Positions 45,976 to 55,070 of a stretch of DNA of 64,000 nucleotides are shown here, piece after piece. Location of the stretch: positions 434,001 to 498,000 of the forward strand of contig NZ_AJKR01000003.1 of NCBI RefSeq assembly GCF_000257665.1. The letters are read 5' to 3'. Source of the DNA: Candidatus Aquiluna sp. IMCC13023 (GTDB lineage Bacteria > Actinomycetota > Actinomycetes > Actinomycetales > Microbacteriaceae). Position 1 is the stretch's first letter, and each line of letters starts with the position of its first letter. The notes under the pieces are model-generated. The model was not told the DNA's origin. It searched no databases and saw only the letters and a list, made by a program, of their open reading frames with translations. Both the position numbers and the translations under genes were made by a program.

Positions 45976-47364
45976 ATGGAATACCGCATAGAGCAAGACA
46001 CGATGGGCGAAGTAAAAGTTCCCAAAGACGCTCTCTACCGCGCTCAAACTCAACGTGCGGTTGATAACTTTCCAATCTCCGGAACCAGATTAGAAAAAGA
46101 ACAGATAATCGCACTGGCCAGAATCAAGAAAGCGGCAGCGCTTGCAAATGCTCAGCTGGGCATTCTTGACCAGAGCATTTCCAAATCAATTCAGTTTGCT
46201 GCTGACCAGATTATCGCCGGCGAACATCATGAGCACTTCCCCGTAGATGTATTTCAGACCGGCAGTGGCACTAGCTCGAACATGAACATGAACGAGGTCC
46301 TAGCTACTTTGGCTACTACTAACCTGGGATCCGAGGTTCACCCAAACGATCATGTGAACATGTCGCAATCCTCTAATGATGTGTTTCCAACCTCGGTTCA
46401 CGTCGCAATCACTAGCGCGCTAATCAAAGACCTGCTGCCATCACTTGATTACCTAGCCGGACATCTTGAAAAAAAGGCACTGGCTTGGACTGATCTTGTG
46501 AAGCCTGGCCGCACCCACCTGATGGACGCCACTCCGGTTACTTTTGGACAGGAATTTGCTGGCTACGCTGCGCAAATCCGATACGCAATCGAGCGCGTCG
46601 AAGCGACCCTTCCAAGAGTTAGTGAGGTCCCGCAGGGCGGCACCGCCACCGGCACTGGCATCAACACACCAAAGGGCTTCCCCCAGGCAATAATTAGCCA
46701 TCTGGCCAAGGAGACTGGACTGCCAATTACTGAGGCCCGTGACCACTTTGAGGCGCAGGGTGCAAGAGACGCATTAGTAGAGGCATCTGGTGCGCTGAAG
46801 GTTTTGGCGGTGAGCCTAACTAAGATCAACAACGATATTCGCTGGATGGGATCTGGCCCAAACACTGGACTCGGCGAACTGCAGATTCCGGATCTTCAGC
46901 CCGGTAGCTCAATCATGCCAGGCAAAGTAAATCCGGTTATCCCGGAGGCGGTGCTGATGGTTTGCGCCAAAGTTATTGGAAACGATGCGACCGTGACCTG
47001 GGCCGGTGCGAGTGGTAACTTTGAGTTGAACGTTGCTATCCCGGTCATGGGAAATGCGCTTCTCGAATCAATCAGACTGCTTTCCAACTCGATGCGGGTT
47101 CTTGCCGACAAAACAATTGATGGACTATTGGTGAATCAGGACAGAGCCAAAGCGCTCGCAGAATCATCACCTGCCATAGTCACACCTTTGAATAAAGTCA
47201 TCGGCTACGAAGCGGCGGCAAAGATTGCTAAGCACGCGGTGGCGAACAGCGTCACGGTGAAGCAGGCTGCGCTTGATCTGGGCTATGTCGACGGCGATAC
47301 TCTGAGCCTCGCGCAACTCGACCAACTGTTGGCGGTACTTCCTATGACAAGGCCTCCCCAGTAA
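45976..47364 (+). CDS. fumC: Class II fumarate hydratase
   Basis: About 462 residues. [46 protein letters not shown] and the signature [15 protein letters not shown] with the catalytic Ser are intact. It interconverts fumarate and malate in the TCA cycle. ATG 45976 is preferred over the TTG just before it. Its last 23 bases overlap the 3' end of the prepilin peptidase gene on the other strand. Confidence 0.96.
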   Translation: MEYRIEQDTMGEVKVPKDALYRAQTQRAVDNFPISGTRLEKEQIIALARIKKAAALANAQLGILDQSISKSIQFAADQIIAGEHHEHFPVDVFQTGSGTSSNMNMNEVLATLATTNLGSEVHPNDHVNMSQSSNDVFPTSVHVAITSALIKDLLPSLDYLAGHLEKKALAWTDLVKPGRTHLMDATPVTFGQEFAGYAAQIRYAIERVEATLPRVSEVPQGGTATGTGINTPKGFPQAIISHLAKETGLPITEARDHFEAQGARDALVEASGALKVLAVSLTKINNDIRWMGSGPNTGLGELQIPDLQPGSSIMPGKVNPVIPEAVLMVCAKVIGNDATVTWAGASGNFELNVAIPVMGNALLESIRLLSNSMRVLADKTIDGLLVNQDRAKALAESSPAIVTPLNKVIGYEAAAKIAKHAVANSVTVKQAALDLGYVDGDTLSLAQLDQLLAVLPMTRPPQ

Positions 47365-47836
47365 TAACCGCGGACACCGGTGAATATGAAACAACCAAAA
47401 ACCCAATCAGCAGATATGGGCCTAACGGTATAAGTGTGCGGGGATTTAGTTTTCCAATTACTAAACCAATAAGACCGATTGCGCTTGCCAACGCCAAGCC
47501 AAGACTTAGCGAAAACAAAACCAAAACCGGCGAATGCCATCCCAGGCAGATATGCATCGCAATCAAAAGTTTCACATCGCCCATTCCAATGGCGCCGAAT
47601 CTAGCAAGCAAGTATCCGACAAAAGCAGTGACAATTCCCATGGCGATTCCGGACGCAAAGGCCAGCCAAAAAGCCCCAACGAGGCTGGCAAGCAGCGTTC
47701 CAGCAATGGCAGTTGCAATCAGGAAATAGGTGTACCTATTTGGAAGTCGATGTTCTCTAATGTCAGTCACTGACAGTGGGATGGAAAGGGCAGCAATTAG
47801 TGCCATCGGGACCAGAGATAAATAACCTGCGGACAT
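47342..47836 (-). CDS. Type IV prepilin peptidase (A24 family)
   Basis: A 164-residue membrane protein with about six hydrophobic segments. The two catalytic aspartates are visible: [14 protein letters not shown] (about residue 24) and [10 protein letters not shown] (about 91, GxGD motif). It lacks the N-terminal methylase domain of the large PilD enzymes and so resembles TadV/CpaA or the small actinobacterial form. It probably processes the prepilin-like proteins of the Tad locus 40 kb away, the only pilin system in the window (inference). Confidence 0.9.
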   Translation of the reverse strand: MSAGYLSLVPMALIAALSIPLSVTDIREHRLPNRYTYFLIATAIAGTLLASLVGAFWLAFASGIAMGIVTAFVGYLLARFGAIGMGDVKLLIAMHICLGWHSPVLVLFSLSLGLALASAIGLIGLVIGKLNPRTLIPLGPYLLIGFLVVSYSPVSAVITGEALS

Positions 47837-47888
47837 GACTACAAGCTAGAACCAAACCGATGAAGCTGCTCTGGGTTATCCCCAGTTA

Positions 47889-49265
47889 CTAATCAAGCAG
47901 CTCGGTTACAAGAGCTGCAATTTCGCTTCGTTCGGATCTAGTCAGAGTGATGTGGCTGAAGATTGACTGGCCCTTGAGCTTCTCTACGACTGAAGCGACT
48001 CCGTCGTGCCTTCCAACTCGTAAGTTGTCGCGTTGAGCGACATCGTGGGTCAAAATAACGCGCGATTTTTGACCAACCCGCGACAACATTGTGAGAAGAA
48101 CGTTCCTCTCAAGCGACTGTGCTTCATCGACAATCACAAAGGTGTCATGAAGTGACCGACCGCGAATATGCGTTAGCGGCAATACCTCGAGGATGCCACG
48201 ATTCATGACTTCTTCGATTACCTCTTTAGAAACAAGTGCGCCGAGGGTGTCGAAAACGGCCTGCGCCCAGGGGTTCATTTTCTCGGCTTCGGTGCCAGGC
48301 AGGTAACCCAGCTCCTGACCGCCAACGGCGTATAGCGGACGGAAGACCATAATCTTTTTGTGCTGGCGTCTTTCCAGAACTGCTTCGAGGCCCGCGCAAA
48401 GTGCTAGTGCACTCTTTCCGGTTCCCGCTCGCCCCCCCAGCGACACTATGCCCATTGCCGGGTCCAGCAATGAATCTATGGCGAGTCTTTGCTCTGCCGA
48501 GCGCCCATGAAGACCAAAAAGCTCTCGATCGCCCTTGACGAGGCGGATAGTGCGGTTCTCACCAACTCGACCCAGCGCGCTTCCTCTTTCGGAAACCAGA
48601 ACCAGGCCGGTGTTCATCGGCAACTCCTTGGCCGACTCATGAACCAATTCCTCGTTGTCATAAAGGTTTGCCATGTCATCGCCAGAAAGCGAAACTTCAG
48701 CAATACCACTCCACTCATCGGTTGCCAGCTCGTGGAGGTACTCTTCAGCGTTTAGTCCGATGGACGACGCCTTTACTCTCATCGGTAGATCTTTGGAAAC
48801 CAGCGTCACCTGGAAACCTTCGTTTTGAAGATTCGCCGCTACCGCCAAAATACGGGAATCGTTATCCCCCAGCTGAAACCCGGTTGGCAAAATGCTCTGT
48901 TCAATGTGGTTCAGCTCTACTCTCAGAGTCCCGCCGTCGCCTACTTCCACCGGGAAATCAAGTCGCTCGTGCTTTTTTCGAAGATCATCTAGAAGGCGCA
49001 GTGCCTTTCTTGCAAAGAATCCAATCTCCAAATCATTGCGCTTTTTCTCAAGCTCATTGATAACCACGATTGGCAAAACAACTTCGTGTTCGGCGAACCG
49101 GAACATTGCTTTGGGGTCGGACAACAGCACAGAGGTGTCGAGGACAAATGTCCTCAAGGCGGTTGGTGCTTTTTCCTTTGTTTTTTTGGCTCTTGGGCTC
49201 ACCGCCTCAGGCTCAATTCCGGCTTTGTTTTTCGAATTAGTCCTGGGGCTAGAGGTATTTGCCAA
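47889..49265 (-). CDS. phoH: PIN-PhoH ATPase (PhoH2/YlaK-like)
   Basis: A 458-residue fusion. A basic, Pro- and Lys-rich N-terminus (to about 35) leads to a PIN RNase domain starting [18 protein letters not shown]. The C-terminal PhoH ATPase has [15 protein letters not shown] (Walker A, about 270-284), [10 protein letters not shown] and [11 protein letters not shown] (Walker B). PhoH2 proteins are ATP-dependent RNases/helicases. TTG start with GGAG upstream. Upstream 49266-49367 (102 bases) has no visible feature. Confidence 0.94.
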   Translation of the reverse strand: MANTSSPRTNSKNKAGIEPEAVSPRAKKTKEKAPTALRTFVLDTSVLLSDPKAMFRFAEHEVVLPIVVINELEKKRNDLEIGFFARKALRLLDDLRKKHERLDFPVEVGDGGTLRVELNHIEQSILPTGFQLGDNDSRILAVAANLQNEGFQVTLVSKDLPMRVKASSIGLNAEEYLHELATDEWSGIAEVSLSGDDMANLYDNEELVHESAKELPMNTGLVLVSERGSALGRVGENRTIRLVKGDRELFGLHGRSAEQRLAIDSLLDPAMGIVSLGGRAGTGKSALALCAGLEAVLERRQHKKIMVFRPLYAVGGQELGYLPGTEAEKMNPWAQAVFDTLGALVSKEVIEEVMNRGILEVLPLTHIRGRSLHDTFVIVDEAQSLERNVLLTMLSRVGQKSRVILTHDVAQRDNLRVGRHDGVASVVEKLKGQSIFSHITLTRSERSEIAALVTELLD

Positions 49266-49367
49266 TTTGGCTCCTGTCGGTGTGAACCTTTTTCTAAATC
49301 TAGACCTGCGTTTTTCGCAAGGAGTAAAAAGACACGCCGTATATCAAATCGTTCACCAAACTATTTG

Positions 49368-50129
49368 CTAACTTCCGTAGCGGCGGTGCCTACCTTGAAA
49401 GTCTCGAAGCGCCCGCAAAAAATCGACTCTGCGGAAATCTGGCCAAAGTGCCTCTGCGAAGTAAAACTCGCTATTGGCGCTCTGCCAAAGCAAGAAGCCG
49501 CTTAGGCGTTGCTCACCGCTGGTTCTAATAAGCAAATCCGGGTCTGGCTGGCCGCCAGTGTATAGGTGCTCCGCAATCAACTCCGGGGTCATCACCTCGG
49601 CAAGCTGGTCCACGGTGCTACCGTCTTTTGAGTGCTTCCGCAATATATCCCGCATTGCATCGGCTATTTCCTTGCGCCCCCCATAGGCAATAGCAAGATT
49701 CACATGAGTTCCCGAATTTTTATTTGTCGCTTTTTCGACCGCTGCCATGCGACCTAGTGCTGGGGTAGGAAGTGCCTCTTTATCTCCTACCATTTGCAGT
49801 TTCCAACGCCCAATGTCAGCAAGCTCTTCGCTCATTGAGACAATAATGTCCACTAGTTCGGTGAGCTCTTGACTGGTTCTTCCCTTGAGGTTGTCGGTGG
49901 AAAGCAAGTAAAGAGTCACGTGCTTTACGCCCAGATCAGAGCACCACGATAAAAATTCGATTATCTTTTTTGCCCCGGCAGCATGACCCTGGCCTGCAGC
50001 CTCGAAACCTTGTACCTTTGCCCAACGTCGATTTCCATCCACCATCACACCAATGTGTTTGGGCATGTCCTCTTTGCTAAGGTTCCGCTCAAGAACTTTG
50101 GAATAAAGGCCATATAGCAAATTCTGCAC
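49368..50129 (-). CDS. uppS: Isoprenyl (cis-prenyl) diphosphate synthase
   Basis: A 253-residue UPP-synthase family protein: HIGVMVDGNRRWAKVQG contains the catalytic Asp and substrate loop, GHAAGAKKI follows, and the C-terminal DLLIRTSGEQRLSGFLLWQSANSEFYF is the second signature. It makes the polyprenyl carrier for cell-wall synthesis; actinobacteria often have two such enzymes (Z-FPP and decaprenyl), which sequence alone does not separate here. GTG start, divergent from trhA. Confidence 0.94.
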   Translation of the reverse strand: MQNLLYGLYSKVLERNLSKEDMPKHIGVMVDGNRRWAKVQGFEAAGQGHAAGAKKIIEFLSWCSDLGVKHVTLYLLSTDNLKGRTSQELTELVDIIVSMSEELADIGRWKLQMVGDKEALPTPALGRMAAVEKATNKNSGTHVNLAIAYGGRKEIADAMRDILRKHSKDGSTVDQLAEVMTPELIAEHLYTGGQPDPDLLIRTSGEQRLSGFLLWQSANSEFYFAEALWPDFRRVDFLRALRDFQGRHRRYGS

Positions 50130-50174
50130 CTTTGAATGTTACCTGAAACATGTCGATGCCTTAGCCTTGGAACC

Positions 50175-50903
50175 ATGGCTAAGTCAGATTCCCCGGATCC
50201 GCTTCACGTACCACTCAACGAGCTCAAGGGCTCCGTCACTCAAGATGACTTTCGGCCAAGTTGGAGAGGGTGGATCCACACCGGAGTATTGCCATTCGTA
50301 ATTGCTGCCGGAGTTTTACTAATTGTCTTCTCTGACGGTTGGCAGGCCAAAACTGCTGCGGCGATCTATTTCGCAAGCTCTATTTTGCTGTTTGGAAACT
50401 CTGCCCTATATCACCGCTTCAACTGGGGACCGGTTACCAAGGTCGTCCTAAAGCGCATTGATCACTCGAACATTTTTCTGCTAATTGCTGGAACATACAC
50501 TCCGATGGCCGTCACCGCTTTGGTCGCTGATAAAGGCGTCTTGCTGTTGACAGCAGTCTGGGCAATAGCGCTTCTGGGAATTGGCTTTAGGATTTTCTGG
50601 ATCAATGCTCCCAGGTGGTTATACGTTCCGATTTATCTAGGAATGGGTTGGATAGCGGTGCTATTCGTTCCGGATTTCCTTGAAACAAACTGGGTCATGA
50701 TGACGCTGGTAATTGTTGGTGGGCTGTTTTATTCATTAGGAGCAGTGTTCTACGGACTAAAACGTCCGAACCCATCTCCGAAGCACTTTGGCTTTCATGA
50801 AATTTTCCATGCGCTGACGGTTGCGGCATTCTTCTGCCACTGGACCGCATGTTTACTTATTGGGCTGGATCCTCTTCTGGGTTCGATCGCTGCGGCTTCA
50901 TAG
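50175..50903 (+). CDS. trhA: Hemolysin III / TrhA (PAQR-family) membrane protein
   Basis: About 242 residues with seven membrane helices. Conserved PAQR residues are visible: GNSALYHRFNW, LKRIDHSNIFLLIAGTYTP and FHEIFHALTVAAFFCHW, which together provide the putative zinc-binding His cluster. The family affects membrane-energy/fluidity homeostasis; true hemolytic function is not established. Start at ATG 50175; the gene overlaps the small membrane gene on the other strand by 47 bases. Confidence 0.9.
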   Translation: MAKSDSPDPLHVPLNELKGSVTQDDFRPSWRGWIHTGVLPFVIAAGVLLIVFSDGWQAKTAAAIYFASSILLFGNSALYHRFNWGPVTKVVLKRIDHSNIFLLIAGTYTPMAVTALVADKGVLLLTAVWAIALLGIGFRIFWINAPRWLYVPIYLGMGWIAVLFVPDFLETNWVMMTLVIVGGLFYSLGAVFYGLKRPNPSPKHFGFHEIFHALTVAAFFCHWTACLLIGLDPLLGSIAAAS

Positions 50904-51153
50904 GGGGCTCGGGCCGATCCGGCTTGGTAATTTCGATGTTTCCCAGCTCTTCTGCTGCGAGCCTTGCCCTTATTTCCGTGCGATAGCGATTGTCCCTGAC
51001 TCTGCGGTTCATGTCGAAAATGAGTGCGACCGCTATGCCAGCCACCGAAAAAGTGACTATAAAGCCAATGAGGCCGGGTGAGTTATAAGTGTCATCCGGC
51101 ACCGGGATTGGCGTGGCGGTAACTTCAATCAATATCGCTAGCAAGAAATCCAT
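50857..51153 (-). CDS. Small membrane protein of unknown function
   Basis: 98 residues with two hydrophobic stretches (LLAILIEVTATPI and GLIGFIVTFSVAGIAVALIF), followed by a charged tail with MNRRVRDNRYRTEIRARLAAEELG and a Pro-rich end. This layout, one or two helices and a charged cytoplasmic tail, is common in actinobacterial small hypotheticals. Its last 47 bases overlap trhA in antisense, so a coding call depends on comparison; the compositional match is good. Confidence 0.6.
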   Translation of the reverse strand: MDFLLAILIEVTATPIPVPDDTYNSPGLIGFIVTFSVAGIAVALIFDMNRRVRDNRYRTEIRARLAAEELGNIEITKPDRPEPPMKPQRSNPEEDPAQ

Positions 51154-51192
51154 GACTTAAGTATTCCACCTGTGCCTTAAACTTTTCTCACG

Positions 51193-51585
51193 ATGAGTAC
51201 AAATGAAGATCTGCTAGCTGAGCGTTACGGAGCTAAAAAGCCCGGTAACCCGACTAGAAATAAGGTGCTTTCGATACTTGGTGTTACTGGACTTGTAGTA
51301 ATGGCTGGATATTTCGCCTGGGCTAACTACTCCCCGGTCGTAAGCACCGACGTTGGCTTCCGAGTTATTTCAGAATGGCGTACCGAAGTTGACTTTGAGT
51401 TGAGTAAACCGGTCGATGCTGCCGTTCTCTGCTCTTTCGAAGCACTGGATAACAGCTTCGGTGTTGTTGGCTGGGCGGAGTATGAATTTGGGCCTTCCGA
51501 CGCCGAAACCAACCGGTACACCATAAACCTCAATACATATTCGATGGCTGTAACGGGCTTGGTCGACGAGTGCAGGCTGCGTTAG
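51193..51585 (+). CDS. DUF4307 membrane-anchored protein
   Basis: 130 residues: LAERYGAKKPGNPTRNKVLS, then one helix (ILGVTGLVVMAGYFAWANY) and an extracytoplasmic domain. The YG sequence and single helix are the DUF4307 pattern, a family restricted largely to actinobacteria and adjacent to greA in many genomes. Function unknown. greA follows after 51 bases. Confidence 0.85.
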   Translation: MSTNEDLLAERYGAKKPGNPTRNKVLSILGVTGLVVMAGYFAWANYSPVVSTDVGFRVISEWRTEVDFELSKPVDAAVLCSFEALDNSFGVVGWAEYEFGPSDAETNRYTINLNTYSMAVTGLVDECRLR

Positions 51586-51636
51586 AGTATTTATGGCTCG
51601 CTAGGCGAGCTGTTTTAATACCCGAAAGAGATTTCT

Positions 51637-52143
51637 ATGAGCGACGACCTATTGCTTACCCAGGCGGCCTTTGACAGGCTCATGGCTGAACTCACGCAAC
51701 TGATGACAGTCGAGCGCGGGCTTATTAGCCGCAAAATCCAAGAGGCCCGCGAGGAGGGCGACCTGAAGGAAAACGGCGGCTACCACGCGGCCAAGGAAGA
51801 GCAAGGCAAGCTGGAATCCAGAATCAACCGCCTGCAAAACATGCTCGGCAATGCTCAGATCGGCGAAGCTGACCCGTCAGATGGGGTGGTGAAACAGGGG
51901 CTTGTTGTTAGCTGCAAACTAAACGGTTCTCCGATGGAGTTTTACCTAGGTAGCAATGAGGTTTTCGACGGCACTGAATTTCAGGCAAAAATCGACGAGG
52001 GGGACCTTGACGTTTACAGCCCAGATTCACCGATTGGCAAAGCGGTAATGGGGCAGAAAGTTGGGAGCTCCGTTAGTTTCAGCGCTCCGAACGGCAAGGA
52101 AATTGCAGTTGAAATTTCTGGCCTAAAAAACTTTAACTTTTAG
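51637..52143 (+). CDS. greA: Transcription elongation factor GreA
   Basis: A 168-residue protein: N-terminal coiled coil (FDRLMAELTQLMTVERGLIS) with the tip acidic motif AREEGDLKENGGYHAAKEEQ, which reaches the RNA polymerase active site, then the FKBP-like C-terminal domain (SPIGKAVMGQKVGSSVSF). It rescues backtracked polymerase. Stop codons interlock with those of ilvA. Confidence 0.95.
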   Translation: MSDDLLLTQAAFDRLMAELTQLMTVERGLISRKIQEAREEGDLKENGGYHAAKEEQGKLESRINRLQNMLGNAQIGEADPSDGVVKQGLVVSCKLNGSPMEFYLGSNEVFDGTEFQAKIDEGDLDVYSPDSPIGKAVMGQKVGSSVSFSAPNGKEIAVEISGLKNFNF

Positions 52144-53375
52144 TCTTCAGTCATCCTCGGGCTGAGGCCCGCTGTCTTTAGAGACTCGAAGACTTCGTCT
52201 CGATGTGCCTTCCCGCGAGTTTCAATGCTCAGATCTAATTCAACTTCACTTATTTGAAGGCCGTTACCGTGCCTCGTGTGAAGAACCTCTACGACGTTCG
52301 CTCCAGCGGCCGCCACGGCCTGCGCGGTCAGCACAAGCTGTCCAGGACGGTCTGGGAGCATCACAGCGATGTTTGTGTAGCGGTCGGATGCGGCAAGCCC
52401 GTGACGAATCACCCGTTGTAACAACAATGGGTCGATGTTTCCACCGGAAAGTATTACGGCGGTTGTTCCGGATAGCTTGACCTTATTCGCAAGAATTGCC
52501 GCGACTCCAACTGCTCCGCCGGCTTCGACTACAAGCTTTGACTTCTCCATGACAATGACCATTGCCTTAGCCATCTCGTCTTCGGTGACGGTAACTATTT
52601 CATCGACATACTGGCTTATGAGATCGAACGGGATTTGACCAGGCTTGGCCACGGCGATTCCGTCTGCAATTGTGGGGGACATTTTTATCGCAACCGGTTT
52701 TCCAGCTGCAATGGACGCCGGATATGCTGCTGCTGCCTCAGCCTGTATTGCGATGATATTTATCTTCTTGCCGCGCTTTGCAGCAGCAAGTTTCGCGACC
52801 GTTGCAACGCCTGCGGCTAAGCCACCGCCGCCCAAACAAACCAAGATGTTGTCGACATCTGGTAAGTCTTGAAGAATTTCAAGGCCCACGGTGCCTTGCC
52901 CTATAACTACATCCCGGTCGTCAAAGGGAGGGATCAACACCGCGCCTGATTTCTCGGTGTAATCCCGAGCAGCCTTCATCGTCTCGTCGACAATCCCTCC
53001 GGCAAGTATTACTTCGGCTCCGAAATCTAAGGTTGCCTGATATTTGGGAAGTGATGCGCCTATCGGCATAAAGATAGTTGCATTAATTCCCAGTTCTTTG
53101 GCCGCGTACGCCACGCCCTGTGCGTGATTACCAGCCGATGCAGCAACGACTCCACGCGCTCGATGCTCTGGTGAAAGCTTAGAAATTATGTTGTAGGCGC
53201 CGCGGAGCTTAAAGGAACCGGTTCGCTGCAGATTTTCGCACTTAAAAAACACCGGGGAGCCGATGTAGTCGCTAAGCCAATCGCTCTGAATTAGCGGAGT
53301 TCGCACCGCAACATCGATGATGGTCTGCTGAGCGTCTTCGAACTGCTCTAGCGTGATTGGTTCAACTGCTGCCAT
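52140..53375 (-). CDS. ilvA: Threonine ammonia-lyase (threonine dehydratase)
   Basis: A 411-residue PLP enzyme: RTGSFKLRGAYN has the Schiff-base lysine, ASAGNHAQGVAYAAKELG the substrate loop, and CLGGGGLAAGVATV the phosphate-binding glycine loop. The last 80 residues form one ACT domain (RYTNIAVMLPDRPGQLVLTAQAVAAAGANV). It converts threonine to 2-oxobutanoate for isoleucine. The single ACT domain resembles the TdcB-with-ACT form common in actinobacteria, so a catabolic role is possible. Confidence 0.94.
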   Translation of the reverse strand: MAAVEPITLEQFEDAQQTIIDVAVRTPLIQSDWLSDYIGSPVFFKCENLQRTGSFKLRGAYNIISKLSPEHRARGVVAASAGNHAQGVAYAAKELGINATIFMPIGASLPKYQATLDFGAEVILAGGIVDETMKAARDYTEKSGAVLIPPFDDRDVVIGQGTVGLEILQDLPDVDNILVCLGGGGLAAGVATVAKLAAAKRGKKINIIAIQAEAAAAYPASIAAGKPVAIKMSPTIADGIAVAKPGQIPFDLISQYVDEIVTVTEDEMAKAMVIVMEKSKLVVEAGGAVGVAAILANKVKLSGTTAVILSGGNIDPLLLQRVIRHGLAASDRYTNIAVMLPDRPGQLVLTAQAVAAAGANVVEVLHTRHGNGLQISEVELDLSIETRGKAHRDEVFESLKTAGLSPRMTED

Positions 53376-53417
53376 TAGGAAACCTCAAAATCTAAGAATG
53401 AGTAAAAGTCTAGTGAT

Positions 53418-54305
53418 TTAGAAGCTCCTACCAATTTGCTTGAGTCTTTCGACTCGCTTAGGGATCGGAGGGTGGGTAGAAAATGCCCGCTCCACGAGTC
53501 CGGGTTTCAGAGGATCGTTTATGTACATGTGCGCCATCGCAGAGTTTGCCCGCTTCATAGGCTTTCCAAATTCTCCGAGCTTGACTAGAGCGGACGCCAG
53601 CCCATCTGGGTAGCGAGTCATCTGCACTCCTGAGGCATCGGCCAGATATTCACGCTGCCTGGAGACAGCAGCCGAAACCAAAGGTCCGATTAGCCAAGCG
53701 ATTATCATCCCCACAACCCCTGCTAAGACAAGAATCAGTCCGAGTTGACCGCTATTGCGACTGTTTCCCAGTCTGGAATAAAAGGACATCCGTATCGCTA
53801 TGTCTGCCAGAATCCCGACCGCAGAAATAAGTCCAAATACAATCATGGAGACGCGGATGTCATAGTTCTTCACGTGCGACATCTCATGAGCCATGACTCC
53901 TTCAAGTTCGTTGTCATCCATGATCTCCAGCAAGCCGGTTGTAACGCCAACGACCGCGTTTTCAGGATTTCTTCCAGTGGCAAAGGCGTTTGGGGCGGCC
54001 TCCTCAATCAGGTAAACCTTGGGCATCGGCATTCCCTGTGAGATGCTCAGATTTTCGACAATGTTCCACAGTCGTGGATTGTCTTTTTTCTCAATTTGCT
54101 TGGCCCCACTAACGGCAATCGCTATTCGAGATCCTGCGTAGTACTGAATCAACGCGTAAACAATTGCAAATGCGATGATAAATATCGCACTGGAGCCGTT
54201 GCCACTGTAAACACCCCAAAGCCAGGCAACACCACCGAGAAGCACAATGAAACCGGTGATTATGAATACGGTATTTCTTTTATTTCGGGCGATCGCCGAG
54301 TACAT
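53418..54305 (-). CDS. htpX: M48 zinc metalloprotease HtpX
   Basis: A 295-residue membrane protease: two N-terminal helices (TVFIITGFIVLLGGVAWLW and AIFIIAFAIVYALIQYYAG), the HEMSH zinc motif in GVMAHEMSHVKNYD (near 130), two more helices, and QREYLADASGVQMT with the third ligand Glu. It degrades misfolded membrane proteins. The lemA gene lies 9 bases upstream on the same strand; lemA-htpX pairs are common. Confidence 0.94.
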   Translation of the reverse strand: MYSAIARNKRNTVFIITGFIVLLGGVAWLWGVYSGNGSSAIFIIAFAIVYALIQYYAGSRIAIAVSGAKQIEKKDNPRLWNIVENLSISQGMPMPKVYLIEEAAPNAFATGRNPENAVVGVTTGLLEIMDDNELEGVMAHEMSHVKNYDIRVSMIVFGLISAVGILADIAIRMSFYSRLGNSRNSGQLGLILVLAGVVGMIIAWLIGPLVSAAVSRQREYLADASGVQMTRYPDGLASALVKLGEFGKPMKRANSAMAHMYINDPLKPGLVERAFSTHPPIPKRVERLKQIGRSF

Positions 54306-54314
54306 GCAGGGCGC

Positions 54315-54884
54315 TTAGAACTTAACGGAAGGCGGCTCTGCAATGGCATCTGGGTCTTCAACCTCGAAGAACTCGCGCTCAGAGAAACCTAGGTTTGAGG
54401 CAAAAACATTATTTGGGAACTGCAAGATTTTGGTGTTCAATTCGCGAACTCCGCCGTTGAAAAAGCGTCTGGCCGCCATTACCTTGTCCTCGGTATCGGT
54501 AAGCTCCCGCTGCAGCTCCAAAAAGTTAGTGGATGCCACCAGTACTGGATATGCCTCTGAGACCGCAAAAAGGCTCTTCAGGGCCCCCTGAAGAGCCCCC
54601 TCAGCCTTTCCAGCTTGCGCTGGGTGCTCGAGTGCCTCAGGGGAGATGGTGGCAGCACGTGCCTTAGTTACATTTTCAAAAACTTCTTTTTCGTGGGAGG
54701 CGTAGCCTCTAACGGTTTCAATCAGGTTGGGGATCAAATCTGCCCTGCGCTTGAGCTGAACGGTAATGTCGCTCCAGGCTTCGTCTACCCGAACCTTGAG
54801 GGCTACCAGAGCGTTGTAGGTCACCCATAGGTAAAGCCCTAGGAGAACTAATAATCCGATTACGACCCAAATTGCTATATCCAC
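54315..54884 (-). CDS. lemA: LemA family protein
   Basis: About 189 residues: one N-terminal helix (IAIWVVIGLLVLLGLYLWV) followed by the LemA four-helix domain: YNALVALKVRVDEAWSDI, LKRRADLIPNLIETVRGYASHEKEV and ELQRELTDTEDKVMAARRFFN. The GTG at 54884 with AAGGAA upstream is chosen; the frame extends further only into the tRNA gene. Function poorly defined; likely membrane-associated scaffold. Operon with htpX. Confidence 0.93.
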   Translation of the reverse strand: MDIAIWVVIGLLVLLGLYLWVTYNALVALKVRVDEAWSDITVQLKRRADLIPNLIETVRGYASHEKEVFENVTKARAATISPEALEHPAQAGKAEGALQGALKSLFAVSEAYPVLVASTNFLELQRELTDTEDKVMAARRFFNGGVRELNTKILQFPNNVFASNLGFSEREFFEVEDPDAIAEPPSVKF

Positions 54885-54947
54885 TTTATTCCTTAGCGTC
54901 CAGACCCAAAAGACTATGCCCTTTTGCTGGGATGTGTCTGACAAACC

Positions 54948-55023
54948 TGGTGCCCCGAGTGGGACTCGAACCCACACTGTGACGATTTTAAGTCGTCTGC
55001 CTCTGCCATTGGGCTATCGGGGC
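54948..55023 (-). tRNA. tRNA-Leu(UAA) with short variable loop
   Basis: 76 bases including an encoded CCA. Acceptor GCCCCGA/TCGGGGC with discriminator A; D-arm GCCCAATGGCAGAGGC; anticodon stem GACGA/TCGTC with loop CTTAAAA, giving anticodon TAA (reads UUA, Leu); variable loop only ACAGT; T-arm GTGGG TTCGAGT CCCAC. The fold is complete, but the variable loop is class I, while bacterial tRNA-Leu normally has a long arm as in the other Leu gene here (6617-6698). Confidence 0.92.
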
Positions 55024-55025
55024 AA

Positions 55026-55065
55026 AGGACAAAATACCGAGGAGGTCTCCCAAGTTTTTTGTCCT
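55026..55065 (-). terminator. Large inverted repeat between ndh and tRNA-Leu(UAA)
   Basis: AGGACAAAA (55026-55034) and TTTTGTCCT (55057-55065) pair perfectly over nine bases, with a 22-base loop containing a possible small internal hairpin. It lies just downstream of ndh on the reverse strand. It may terminate ndh or shape the tRNA precursor; no long T-run is present. Confidence 0.4.
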
Positions 55066-55070
55066 AGAAA

